This document shows positions 17,179 to 24,955 of a DNA stretch of 37,360 nucleotides, in pieces. The translations under genes were made by a program, and so were the position numbers. A model generated the notes under the pieces. The model did not search any database. It had not been told where the DNA came from and worked only from the letters and a program-made list of their open reading frames with translations. The stretch spans positions 1 through 37,360 of the forward strand of contig JBGAWK010000020.1 in NCBI GenBank assembly GCA_044227665.1. Reading direction: 5' to 3'. Each line of letters starts with the position of its first letter. Position 1 is the first letter of the stretch. This stretch comes from JBGAWK01 sp044227665. Lineage in GTDB: Bacteria; Bacteroidota; Bacteroidia; Chitinophagales; JADIYW01.

Positions 17179-17738
17179 CCGGCATAGGTACAGATGTAGG
17201 CAAGACAATTGTGTCTATGCTCTTGGCAGAGTATTTACAGATACCCTATTGGAAGCCTATACAAACAGGAGATATCCTCGATGCTCATATCATTCATAAT
17301 TACAAGCCCAATATTGAAATTATTCCTTCTGCATATACCTTAGACCTGCCGGCTGCTCCCCTATTTGCTGATAAAAATCATATTATATCCATAGATTATC
17401 TCAGTAATTTGCCACTAGAGACCTCCCTAATCATCGAGGGAGCTGGTGGCATTTTAGTGCCTGTAACTAAAGAAATATCAATATCTAATCTCATCCTACA
17501 ATGGCAGCTCCCTGTCGTATTAGTAGCAAGAAATTACTTGGGATATATCAATCATACCTTACTAAGTATCCATTACCTCCTTTCAAAAAACATTCCAATA
17601 GCAGCAGTAGTCATCAATGAGGCACTTAATGACAATACTGAGGATTTTATCCAACAGCAATATCCTGATATCTTATTTTTCAGAATACCGCATATTGAGG
17701 ATATGACTACATATAATTATAATTTCTACGGCTTATAA
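17154..17738 (+). CDS. bioD: Dethiobiotin synthetase
   Basis: An ATP-dependent carboxylase that closes the ureido ring of DAPA to give dethiobiotin. The P-loop VTGIGTDVGKT carries Lys17; WKPIQTGD gives the substrate-binding lysine; EGAGGILVP is the conserved acidic/glycine motif. At 194 residues it is on the short side of the family, but all core motifs are present and the C-terminal part ends after a plausible last strand (FFRIPHIEDM). It starts inside bioF (25-base overlap), so translation is probably coupled. Nothing downstream belongs to the pathway. Confidence 0.92.
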   Translation: MGDSGYFVTGIGTDVGKTIVSMLLAEYLQIPYWKPIQTGDILDAHIIHNYKPNIEIIPSAYTLDLPAAPLFADKNHIISIDYLSNLPLETSLIIEGAGGILVPVTKEISISNLILQWQLPVVLVARNYLGYINHTLLSIHYLLSKNIPIAAVVINEALNDNTEDFIQQQYPDILFFRIPHIEDMTTYNYNFYGL

Positions 17739-18034
17739 ATATCCTTTATATTCTCTGAAAATTAAGAGACCCTCTAAATTTATTTTTTTGGCAAGCATAA
17801 GTTGTATCATAGCCTGACTTTTTTGGGTTTGGTGGGCAAAACCTTTGTTCCGCATCCTAAATAGCACTCAAACTAGGCAAAGGTTCTTTCACGAATCCAA
17901 TGCCTTGACATCACCTCTGTTAATTGAAGTATTTATTTTTAGACAGTTTTTGATAATCATATATATAAAATTAAATCTGCTAATTGGATTTATATTCTAA
18001 TAATGAAATATCTTATATAAAATATCACTTCACC
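17739..18034. other. Non-coding gap between bioD and the MFS gene
   Basis: No reading frame is supported. The only structure is an inverted repeat, AACCTTTG (17840-17847) with CAAAGGTT (17878-17885), with inner CCTA/TAGG arms; it has no T-run and is a weak candidate for a terminator or leader structure. The 3' part is AT-rich and leads into the MFS promoter. Confidence 0.5.
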
Positions 18035-18042
18035 TATCTTTG
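18035..18042 (+). promoter_or_regulatory. Bacteroidetes -7 box for the MFS gene
   Basis: TATCTTTG is a perfect TAnnTTTG. Six bases (TGCTGT) separate it from the ATG at 18049. No strong TTTG -33 box is visible. Confidence 0.55.
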
Positions 18043-18048
18043 TGCTGT

Positions 18049-19311
18049 ATGCTTACGAATAGCACCAATGACCCTTATGCGGCTTTGCGGTATCGGGAGT
18101 TTCAATATTTCCTTACTGCCAGATTTCTGATTACTATTGCACTTACCATGCAGGCGGTAACTATTGGCTATGAAGTATATGAATTATCGCACAGCAAATT
18201 AAGCTTAGGACTTATTGGACTAACAGAGGCTATACCTGCTATCTCTATTGCCATGTATGGTGGATATGTAGCGGACAAGTCAGAGAAGAGAACCTTACTT
18301 GCCCTATTTATAGCCTTACTCATGCTGATGGGTATTGGGCTAGTGCTAGTAACATTCCCTGATATGATACATAGTATGGGCAATAATTCTACTTTAAAGA
18401 TAATATTTGCCATCATCTTTGTCATAGGTATAGCACGAAGTTTTGCAGGCCCTGCCTCCTTTGGTCTATATGCCCAGATTGTACCTAGGTCTGTATATCA
18501 AAGTGCTATCACATGGTCAAGTTCTGCATGGCAGATGGGCGCAGTATTGGGGCCTGCCATAGGTGGACTGCTATTGGCACATTATGGCATATCTGTAACA
18601 TTGGCCTGTGTGGTTACGCTACTACTTATTGCTATTGCACTTATATTAAAGATAGAGAAGAAGCCTATACTATATGCTCCAATGGGTGATAGTATGTTAC
18701 AGAGCGCGTCAGAAGGACTTAGATTTGTATGGCAGCGAAAGGAGATTCTCGCCTGTATCAGCCTAGATTTATTTGCAGTACTTTTCGGTGGAGCAGTAGC
18801 CCTCTTGCCTGTCTATGCCAAAGATATATTACATGTAGGGGCTTCAGGACTGGGATGGCTGCGTGCTGCTCAAGCTATAGGTGCAATTATTGTACTACTA
18901 CTATTGGCATATTTTCCCATCAGAAAATATGCGGGTATAAAACTTATGGTTGCTGTTTTTGGCTTTGGTATTTTCATCATCCTCTTCGGCATTAGCAGGA
19001 ACTTTTATTTTTCTATGTTTTGCCTGATTATGAGTGGTGCGCTAGATGGTATCAGCGTAGCTGTACGACATACTATCATACAACTTTCCACTCCTGACGA
19101 GATGAGAGGAAGGGTGTCTGCTGTTAATTCTATGTTTATAGGATCTTCCAATGAGATTGGAGAATTTGAAAGTGGGATTACGGCACATGGGATGGGAACT
19201 GTCCCTGCCGTAGTTTTCGGGGGCTGCATGACCTGCATAATTGTTGCAGGCACTTATTGGCTCTCGCCACAGCTCAGAAAATTGGAGCTAAAAAGTCATA
19301 CGGAGCGTTGA
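18049..19311 (+). CDS. Major facilitator superfamily transporter (EntS-like MFS_3 type)
   Basis: A 420-residue inner-membrane carrier with about 12 hydrophobic segments. The loop between TM2 and TM3 carries the MFS signature as GGYVADKSEKRTLL. The C-terminal half has the stretch DEMRGRVSAVNSMFIGSSNE followed by GEFESG, typical of the MFS_3 group that includes the enterobactin exporter EntS and many uncharacterised efflux proteins. The substrate is unknown. The frame is open to a TTG at 18040, but the ATG at 18049, giving MLTNSTNDPYAAL, follows the promoter directly. It is probably a single-gene unit, as proB has its own promoter box. Confidence 0.9.
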   Translation: MLTNSTNDPYAALRYREFQYFLTARFLITIALTMQAVTIGYEVYELSHSKLSLGLIGLTEAIPAISIAMYGGYVADKSEKRTLLALFIALLMLMGIGLVLVTFPDMIHSMGNNSTLKIIFAIIFVIGIARSFAGPASFGLYAQIVPRSVYQSAITWSSSAWQMGAVLGPAIGGLLLAHYGISVTLACVVTLLLIAIALILKIEKKPILYAPMGDSMLQSASEGLRFVWQRKEILACISLDLFAVLFGGAVALLPVYAKDILHVGASGLGWLRAAQAIGAIIVLLLLAYFPIRKYAGIKLMVAVFGFGIFIILFGISRNFYFSMFCLIMSGALDGISVAVRHTIIQLSTPDEMRGRVSAVNSMFIGSSNEIGEFESGITAHGMGTVPAVVFGGCMTCIIVAGTYWLSPQLRKLELKSHTER

Positions 19312-19368
19312 AGCCCAAATATTTGAAACTTAATAAAGTCTTTAAAAGGAAGTTATAAAGCTATAACT

Positions 19369-19376
19369 TACATTTG
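19369..19376 (+). promoter_or_regulatory. Bacteroidetes -7 box for proB
   Basis: TACATTTG is a perfect TAnnTTTG and ends four bases before the GTG start at 19381. The -33 region has only a weak TTTA at 19341-19344. Confidence 0.5.
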
Positions 19377-19380
19377 TGTT

Positions 19381-20409
19381 GTGCAAAAGCCACTATTAGT
19401 CATAAAATTTGGTACAGCTTCCATCACAACTGCTGACGGAAGCATAGACAAAGACTGCATACACCACCTTGCAGCGCAAATTGCATCACTACATCGCACG
19501 TATAAGATTGTGATAGTGTCCTCAGGTGCCGTAGGCACAGGCAAAGCCTATTTACAAGCCTACCAAGGTAAGATAGCAGAACGCAAAGCCGCCGCCGCTA
19601 TTGGCAATCCGCTACTCATACAGATGTATGCCCATGCCTTTGTCCCTTATGGTATCCATATAGCACAGAGCCTCTGTGAGCGTCGCCATTTCAGCGACAG
19701 GGAACAGTTTCTGGAACTCCGAGAGACCTATGATACCCTTTGGAAAAATAATATCATCCCTATTGCCAACGAGAATGACGTAGTGAGTAGTAGAGCCCTG
19801 AAATTTTCTGACAACGACGAATTGGCTACGCGGATAGCCATAGGTTTTAGCGCACAGGTATTGATGATAGGCACCTCAGTGGAAGGCGTACTGGATACCG
19901 ACGGTCATACAGTACGGGAGATACATCAATTTGATGCCAATATTTTGTCTTTGGTGCAAAAAGAAAAATCTGCTGTCGGACTTGGCGGCATGATATCTAA
20001 GCTAGCCTTTGCAAGACTTGCCACAAGCATGGGCATACCTGTGATAATATTTAGAGCCCAAGGCAAAAATAATTTGACTGAAGCATTACAAAAGCAAACA
20101 GGCACCTATTGCCATCCCAAGAAGTCGGGGAAGTCATCTCGACAAAAGTGGATTACAGCAGGAGGTATCATATCGGGGAAAGTTGTCGTAGATATAGGTG
20201 CCGCAGAAGCATTAAAGAACAGAAAAAGTTTGCTGCGTGTAGGTGTCAAACACATCATAAAGCCCTTTGTTGCTGGCGACATCATCGAGATAGCCGACGA
20301 GTACGACCACGTCATTGCAATAGGACAAGCAAGGCAATCATCGGATGCCATACATGCAATACAGAGTAACAATATCATCGCACATGTAGATGATGTAGTG
20401 ATACTATAA
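19381..20409 (+). CDS. proB: Glutamate 5-kinase
   Basis: Catalyses ATP-dependent phosphorylation of glutamate, the first step of proline synthesis. The amino-acid-kinase domain spans about residues 1-240: VIKFGTASIT at the N terminus, VSSGAVGTGK, NENDVVSS and SDNDELATRIA in the substrate site, and GLGGMISKLAFA (the GTGGM-K motif in slightly altered form). A PUA domain follows at about 260-342 (SLLRVGVKHIIKPFVAGDIIEI). The total of 342 residues suits the two-domain form. The start is GTG; no ATG precedes the first conserved strand. proA and proC are not nearby. Confidence 0.92.
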   Translation: MQKPLLVIKFGTASITTADGSIDKDCIHHLAAQIASLHRTYKIVIVSSGAVGTGKAYLQAYQGKIAERKAAAAIGNPLLIQMYAHAFVPYGIHIAQSLCERRHFSDREQFLELRETYDTLWKNNIIPIANENDVVSSRALKFSDNDELATRIAIGFSAQVLMIGTSVEGVLDTDGHTVREIHQFDANILSLVQKEKSAVGLGGMISKLAFARLATSMGIPVIIFRAQGKNNLTEALQKQTGTYCHPKKSGKSSRQKWITAGGIISGKVVVDIGAAEALKNRKSLLRVGVKHIIKPFVAGDIIEIADEYDHVIAIGQARQSSDAIHAIQSNNIIAHVDDVVIL

Positions 20410-20468
20410 TTTTCGTTAATTATATGATAAATATAGATATAGCAGTACGCTTAGGGGATTTTTTGCCT

Positions 20469-20476
20469 TATTTTTG
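20469..20476 (+). promoter_or_regulatory. Probable -7 box of the tmRNA gene
   Basis: TATTTTTG fits TAnnTTTG and lies 34 bases before the mature tmRNA 5' end, leaving room for a precursor leader to be removed by RNase P. A -33 element is not obvious. Confidence 0.5.
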
Positions 20477-20510
20477 CAGTAGTAGCATTTTAGATGTTCT
20501 TTGATTTATT

Positions 20511-20879
20511 GGGGCTGACAGGAATAGACGGGAAGGCAGCAGATAGGTAAGCATGACGTGCATGGCGCATTGTGGCACGATAATACTACCGCGTAAAACA
20601 CTTTTAGATGGCGAAGGTTCTTTCGCTATGGCAGCCTAATACTAGGTATTAGCAAGCCATTGCATACGCTATATTGCCCATTCATATAGCAGTTATGTAT
20701 CATTCATGATGGGATAGCCTCGATATATATGGCAAGTATATCGGGTGAAATACTATGCCTAAGTTCAGGATAGGGTATGCGAAGTCACCATACCTGAATC
20801 GAAAACTAAGACTACGCTAAGCATGTAGAAAGCTTATAGGCACTTTGTTCGGACGTGGGTTCAAATCCCACCAGCTCCA
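20511..20879 (+). ncRNA. ssrA: Transfer-messenger RNA (tmRNA)
   Basis: Rescues stalled ribosomes by trans-translation. The 5' end GGGGCTG pairs with CAGCTCC at 20872-20878 (seven pairs with one G-U) to form the acceptor stem, discriminator A20879. The T-arm is GTGGGTTCAAATCCCAC. After the 5' GGGGCTGACAGGAATAGACGG block, the tag frame runs 20610-20636: GGC GAA GGT TCT TTC GCT ATG GCA GCC then TAA, encoding GEGSFAMAA, a degradation tag ending in AMAA and close to the Cytophaga-type GEESYAMAA. The terminal CCA is not encoded, so it must be added after transcription. The length of about 369 nt fits the class. Confidence 0.95.
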
Positions 20880-20884
20880 CTACA

Positions 20885-20938
20885 ATGATGGAGATATAAT
20901 GGTAATAGCATCTATTTTGCCCGTTATATTTTCATCAT
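20885..20938 (+). terminator. Long hairpin directly after tmRNA
   Basis: Bases 20885-20902 pair without interruption with 20921-20938 (18 pairs, three of them G-T), leaving an 18-base loop; the outer arms are ATGATG and CATCAT. It begins six bases after the tmRNA 3' end. There is no T-run behind it, so it may be a 3'-processing or stability element or a weak terminator. Confidence 0.6.
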
Positions 20939-21081
20939 AAAACAACTTTCCTGATGCCCTTTGATTATCGATCCAATTGTTATGCCTATATCTTTTGAAA
21001 GTATTAATTGAGCTATAGAATAATGAAATTTATTTAGTAAATATGCAGTACTAAATTATAATACGCCGGAATCCGCAACTT
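20939..21081. other. AT-rich gap before the MORN/TonB gene
   Basis: There is no gene. The stretch is AT-rich, and no perfect TAnnTTTG box is seen before the ATG at 21082, so the promoter of the next gene is not identified. Confidence 0.4.
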
Positions 21082-22377
21082 ATGTATAGATATTTTCATT
21101 TATTACTTTTTATTATACTTTCTTGTACGGGCAACCTATGTGCCCAGGAACGCGAAGTTATAAAAGAAGGCTATACTTCTATCGCTAAAGTGGGCAAGAA
21201 AATTATTTCTGAATATATACTATTAAAAGAATATGAAGTACTAAAAGCACCCCTAATTATAGGGGATACAATCAAAGACGGATATTATAAGACTTTTTAT
21301 AATAATAATTCAGGAATAAAAGAAGAGGGTCGTTACTTTCATGATACCAAAGTCAATACATGGAAGTATTTTGATACAGGGCAAAATATTTTTCTGGAAG
21401 AAAATTATAAAGACGGCATCAGAGATGGTGCATTTGTAAGATACGATTGCGATGGCAATCCAACAATATCAGGTACATTCAGGCAAGGAGAAAAAACAGG
21501 AGTTTGGCGATATTTTTCACCCATAAATATCCAACAAAAATCCATGATTTATTACAACACTCAGGGAAAAACAGATTCAGCTTTTGCCTATTATGCCGAT
21601 GGCAAACTTTATACAGAGAAAAGGGTTTCCTACACCTCAGATACATTGAAAGAATATAGGATAAAAAGCTATGACAATACGGGCATTTTAAGATGGGAAG
21701 AGACCGTAGATTGGAGAGAACAGGGGAAATTCCATAGTAAGAATTGCTACCGCGAAGATGGTAGTAAATATTTTAGCAGTATATATCACAATGACAGTCT
21801 ATTGATATCCATTAATTTTTACGATAAAAATCAGCAGCCATTGCCTTCTGGTGACTATATGAATGGCTTTGGCACTGTTCATTATTACTATGAAAATGGC
21901 ATGAAAAACAAGAGTGAGATTTATGAAAATTATTCCAAAAATGGAGATGCCACCTATTTCGATATTTGGGAACAGGCTATAGCCCAAGTCCTTTTCGAGG
22001 ATAACAGATGTATAGGCGTGGATTGTGAGAAGATAAAACACCACAAGGATGTGTCGAAAAATGATTTCACAAAGCCTACAATTGCTAATTTTGGGTGCGG
22101 AAAGAGTTCTAATGAGGTAGCAAATTTTTTATCACAAAATTTACGCTATCCTGTCTATGCCCAGGAACATGACATTTCAGGCACCTGCTATGTGGCATTC
22201 ATCATTAACGAATATGGCAACATAGAAAATCCGGAAATTGTACATGACATACAAGGTACGTTTGGTGAGGAATCCATAAGGGTAGTAAATTTGATGAATA
22301 AATGGTATCCCTCTACATATCTTGGTATCCCTATGCGGATCAAATATTCTTTGCCGATACTATTTAGATTACAATGA
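21082..22377 (+). CDS. Exported MORN-repeat protein with TonB C-terminal domain
   Basis: A 431-residue protein with a signal peptide (about 1-22, HLLLFIILSCTGNLCAQ). Residues 60-310 hold several YwqK/MORN_2-type repeats: GxxxEGRYFHDTKVNTWKYF, NYKDGIRDGAFVRYD, GTFRQGEKTGVWRYF and YYENGMKNKSEIYENY. Residues 350-431 fit the TonB C-terminal fold (LRYPVYAQEHDISGTCYVAF, INEYGNIENPEIV and a final PILFRL). There is no retained transmembrane anchor, so it is not a classical energy-transducing TonB; the domain probably binds a partner or peptidoglycan in the periplasm (inference). The stop overlaps the next start as ATGA, although the downstream gene is an rRNA methyltransferase with no obvious link. 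Confidence 0.82.
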   Translation: MYRYFHLLLFIILSCTGNLCAQEREVIKEGYTSIAKVGKKIISEYILLKEYEVLKAPLIIGDTIKDGYYKTFYNNNSGIKEEGRYFHDTKVNTWKYFDTGQNIFLEENYKDGIRDGAFVRYDCDGNPTISGTFRQGEKTGVWRYFSPINIQQKSMIYYNTQGKTDSAFAYYADGKLYTEKRVSYTSDTLKEYRIKSYDNTGILRWEETVDWREQGKFHSKNCYREDGSKYFSSIYHNDSLLISINFYDKNQQPLPSGDYMNGFGTVHYYYENGMKNKSEIYENYSKNGDATYFDIWEQAIAQVLFEDNRCIGVDCEKIKHHKDVSKNDFTKPTIANFGCGKSSNEVANFLSQNLRYPVYAQEHDISGTCYVAFIINEYGNIENPEIVHDIQGTFGEESIRVVNLMNKWYPSTYLGIPMRIKYSLPILFRLQ

Positions 22378-23726
22378 TAGATTTTCCTTCTGATTTTATG
22401 GCAATGATAGACGAACAGCTGGGGGCAGAAGCGAGTTCTTTTTATGAAAGTTTGCTTCGTCCACAGCCACCTTCTGTGCGCTACAATCCTGCTAAATACC
22501 TTCCCCAAAACCTCTCCGACAATGTACCATGGGAATCTTTGGCAGAGTATAAAGAAGCAGACAGCATATTTGCCACAGATCCTTTATGGCATGGTGGAGC
22601 CTACTATGTGCAGGAATCATCATCCATGTTTTTAGGATATATCCTAAGACAATTAAATATGGATAGCAAGGCTTGTATTGCCATAGATGTATGTGCAGCG
22701 CCTGGTGGAAAAACGACCCACTTATTACAATGTTTACATCAGGATAGCCTTGTTATTGCCAATGAAATTATTCCTAAGCGCAACGCCATTCTTCGTGAAA
22801 ACCTCATGCGCTGGGGAAGTCCCAATATTGTGGTTACTCAATCAGAAATGTATAAGTGGAAAAAATTGCCTTTTAAAGCTGATTTGGTATTATTAGACGC
22901 TCCATGTTCCGGAGAAGGACTTTGGCGAAAGCAACATGCTGCCATAAAGGAATGGTCTTTACCACAGGTGCATGTATGTGCCACAAGACAGCGAGAATTA
23001 CTGGAAGCATCCTTAGCATTAGTCAAAGACGGGGGCTATCTCATCTATAGTACCTGTACTTACAATGCCTACGAAGATGAACAACAATTACAATACATCT
23101 TACAGCACGGAGATTTTGAATCTGTAGAAATAAAGCACAATTTTATAGAAATAGCCTCATCATCACATCCTTTTGCCTACAAATTCTACACCCACAGAGT
23201 TCGAAGTAGTGGTTTTTTTATAGCCGTATTTCGCAAAAAAATAATAAACAAAGGAAATACATTTTTTTTTATACCTACAAGTACAAATAAATTTATCACA
23301 ATCGAAGACAAAATCTTATCTGATATTCTTATAGACGGTAATCGCTACAATGTATTGAAATTTGAAGATAATTTGTTTTTATATCCAAAAAAACACATAG
23401 CAGAACTCCATGCTATAGCCCAAACTTTATATATAAAAACGATGGGCGTAGAAATTGGAAAAATGATAGGCGAAAAGAAATTGCAGTATGGTCACGCTTT
23501 TGCACATTGTCAATATTTGGACAGGAGCAAGTTTTCAGTATATAATGCCACATATCATGAAGCCATCTCCTACCTAAAAAAGAACGATATTCCCTCAGAC
23601 CTAAAATTTATCGAGGGAGAATACGTGCTTATAAGTTATGAAGGCGTGGCAATAGGATGGACAAAGTACGTTCAATGTCGGCTAAAGAATTTGCTACCAA
23701 TACCCTATCGCCTACGACAGAATTGA
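22374..23726 (+). CDS. RsmF-like rRNA cytosine-C5 methyltransferase
   Basis: A 450-residue SAM-dependent RNA m5C methyltransferase of the NOL1/NOP2/Sun group. Motifs: PPSVRYNP near the N terminus, YVQESSSMF, the SAM motif AIDVCAAPGGKTTHLL near residue 102, NEIIPKRNAILRENL, the DAPCSGEGLWRK block with one catalytic Cys, and YSTCTYNAYEDEQ with the second. A C-terminal extension of about 150 residues fits the RsmF/YebU branch, which methylates C1407 of 16S rRNA in E. coli; the exact target here is inferred. The start overlaps the previous stop by four bases, and the stop abuts the convergent START gene with no spacer. Confidence 0.9.
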   Translation: MIDFPSDFMAMIDEQLGAEASSFYESLLRPQPPSVRYNPAKYLPQNLSDNVPWESLAEYKEADSIFATDPLWHGGAYYVQESSSMFLGYILRQLNMDSKACIAIDVCAAPGGKTTHLLQCLHQDSLVIANEIIPKRNAILRENLMRWGSPNIVVTQSEMYKWKKLPFKADLVLLDAPCSGEGLWRKQHAAIKEWSLPQVHVCATRQRELLEASLALVKDGGYLIYSTCTYNAYEDEQQLQYILQHGDFESVEIKHNFIEIASSSHPFAYKFYTHRVRSSGFFIAVFRKKIINKGNTFFFIPTSTNKFITIEDKILSDILIDGNRYNVLKFEDNLFLYPKKHIAELHAIAQTLYIKTMGVEIGKMIGEKKLQYGHAFAHCQYLDRSKFSVYNATYHEAISYLKKNDIPSDLKFIEGEYVLISYEGVAIGWTKYVQCRLKNLLPIPYRLRQN

Positions 23727-24332
23727 TTAATACATAGCTTTCAAGGTCTTGAGCATAGTAAAGGGTGCATCAACACTGGCATTATTAGCGAGTGCTTCTG
23801 GAACATTTCCGCCAGGACTACTATACGCCTGATGAATTACCTTGGTCTGCCCATTGGTAAGTGGAATAAATTTCCAATAGCCCTTCATAGACGGCACTCT
23901 CACCAAGCCTTTAACTTCGGGGACTATATTTTTTTCAGCGTTCAGATCAATCGTTACAGTACCATTACTTTCAGGCTTGTTGAATACATATTTTGTAACG
24001 ATATCTCTATTGGTAGCAGGCCAAGGAACTTCTATAACCATGTAGGTATAAAATTCATTGTCGCTAACTTTCTTCTGCAACTTAGTACTACCTTTTTTAC
24101 ATTTATAAAATAGCTGATCGTGCTTGCTAACATCCTTGAATAGCGCAACTAATTGACTTACAGAGGCATTAACGATTGTTTCTCCCTTATATTCTTTGAG
24201 TTTGCTGCCCTCAATAGCGCGATTATAGATTTTGATACCTTCTTTATCTTTCTCCAATTTCCAAGCAGGTTCCGTGGCAGATAAGTTTGTAGTAAATGTA
24301 ATAAGCAATAGGAATACAAAATATTTTCTCAT
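23727..24332 (-). CDS. Exported START-domain protein
   Basis: A 201-residue protein. A signal peptide covers about 1-19 (RKYFVFLLLITFTTNLSA). The rest matches a START/SRPBCC lipid-binding fold: WKLEKDKEGIKIYNR at the front, VNASVSQLVALFKDVSKHDQ, VIEVPWPATNRDIV (a strong START signature) and YWKFIPL followed by a long C-terminal helix. Bacterial START proteins bind hydrophobic ligands; the ligand here is unknown and the site of action would be the periplasm. Its stop codon directly abuts that of the convergent methyltransferase gene. The -7 box for its own promoter is not evident. Confidence 0.85.
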   Translation of the reverse strand: MRKYFVFLLLITFTTNLSATEPAWKLEKDKEGIKIYNRAIEGSKLKEYKGETIVNASVSQLVALFKDVSKHDQLFYKCKKGSTKLQKKVSDNEFYTYMVIEVPWPATNRDIVTKYVFNKPESNGTVTIDLNAEKNIVPEVKGLVRVPSMKGYWKFIPLTNGQTKVIHQAYSSPGGNVPEALANNASVDAPFTMLKTLKAMY

Positions 24333-24390
24333 TATAAATTTGTTTACAATTAATATGCCATTATCGTCCTGAAGTCTAATATTTATTGAT

Positions 24391-24918
24391 TTATAAAAAA
24401 GATTTTGCAGCTTCCCAAGCTACTATTCCTGCACATACACTTATATTTAGGGAATGTTTTGTCCCGATCTGAGGAATTTCTATCACCTTGTCACTAGCAG
24501 CTATAGCCCCCTCAGATACGCCACTCACTTCATTACCCAAAATAATGGCGCAAGGATAAGCCCTTGAAAATTCTACCTCGTGAAGCAGAATACTATCATC
24601 AGTTTGTTCTATACTGAATATTTGATACCTTTTTTGTTTTAGAAATGCTATACATGCTTCTATAGTCTCAAAATAATGCCAAGATACAGATGTCGTAGCA
24701 CCCAAGGCTGACTTCAGGATATCCCTATGAGGTGGTACAGCAGTGCAACCTACGAGATATATTGCCTCCAGTCTGAATGCATCGGCTGTACGGAATACAG
24801 AACCTACATTCAGCGCACTCCTGATATTATCCAAAACGACGACTACAGGAACTTTTTCCGCAGCCTTGAATTCTGCTGTTGATAATCTATTGAGTTCCTC
24901 TAACTTCAGTTTACGCAT
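24391..24918 (-). CDS. SpoU/TrmH-family RNA 2'-O-ribose methyltransferase
   Basis: A 175-residue SPOUT-class enzyme transferring methyl from SAM to a ribose 2'-OH in tRNA or rRNA. All three SpoU motifs are present: NIRSALNVGSVFRTADAF (motif 1), IILGNEVSGVSE (motif 2) and IPQIGTKHSLNISVCAGIV (motif 3, the knot). It lacks the N-terminal L30e-like substrate domain of RlmB, so it is the short form, like TrmH/TrmL; the target position is not predictable. It is divergent from mutS, with only 37 bases between the two starts. Confidence 0.9.
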   Translation of the reverse strand: MRKLKLEELNRLSTAEFKAAEKVPVVVVLDNIRSALNVGSVFRTADAFRLEAIYLVGCTAVPPHRDILKSALGATTSVSWHYFETIEACIAFLKQKRYQIFSIEQTDDSILLHEVEFSRAYPCAIILGNEVSGVSEGAIAASDKVIEIPQIGTKHSLNISVCAGIVAWEAAKSFL

Positions 24919-24937
24919 TTGTCCTTACATTCGGGGG

Positions 24938-24945
24938 CAAAAATA
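24938..24945 (-). promoter_or_regulatory. Bacteroidetes -7 box for the SpoU methyltransferase gene
   Basis: On the minus strand this reads TATTTTTG. It lies 19 bases upstream of the ATG at 24918, giving a short leader. It sits within the narrow divergent region shared with mutS, where an imperfect plus-strand box (TAAAATTTTG, one base too long) directly precedes the mutS start. Confidence 0.45.
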
Positions 24946-24955
24946 GTATAAAATT

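Noticed and set aside
17840..17885. Inverted repeat AACCTTTG/CAAAGGTT after bioD as a terminator
   Set aside because: The stem is only eight pairs with a 30-base loop and no T-run; kept only as a note on the gap.
20850..20880. A tRNA-like 3' half (T-arm and acceptor strand)
   Set aside because: Its 5' partner is GGGGCTG at 20511, so it is the 3' end of tmRNA and not a separate tRNA.
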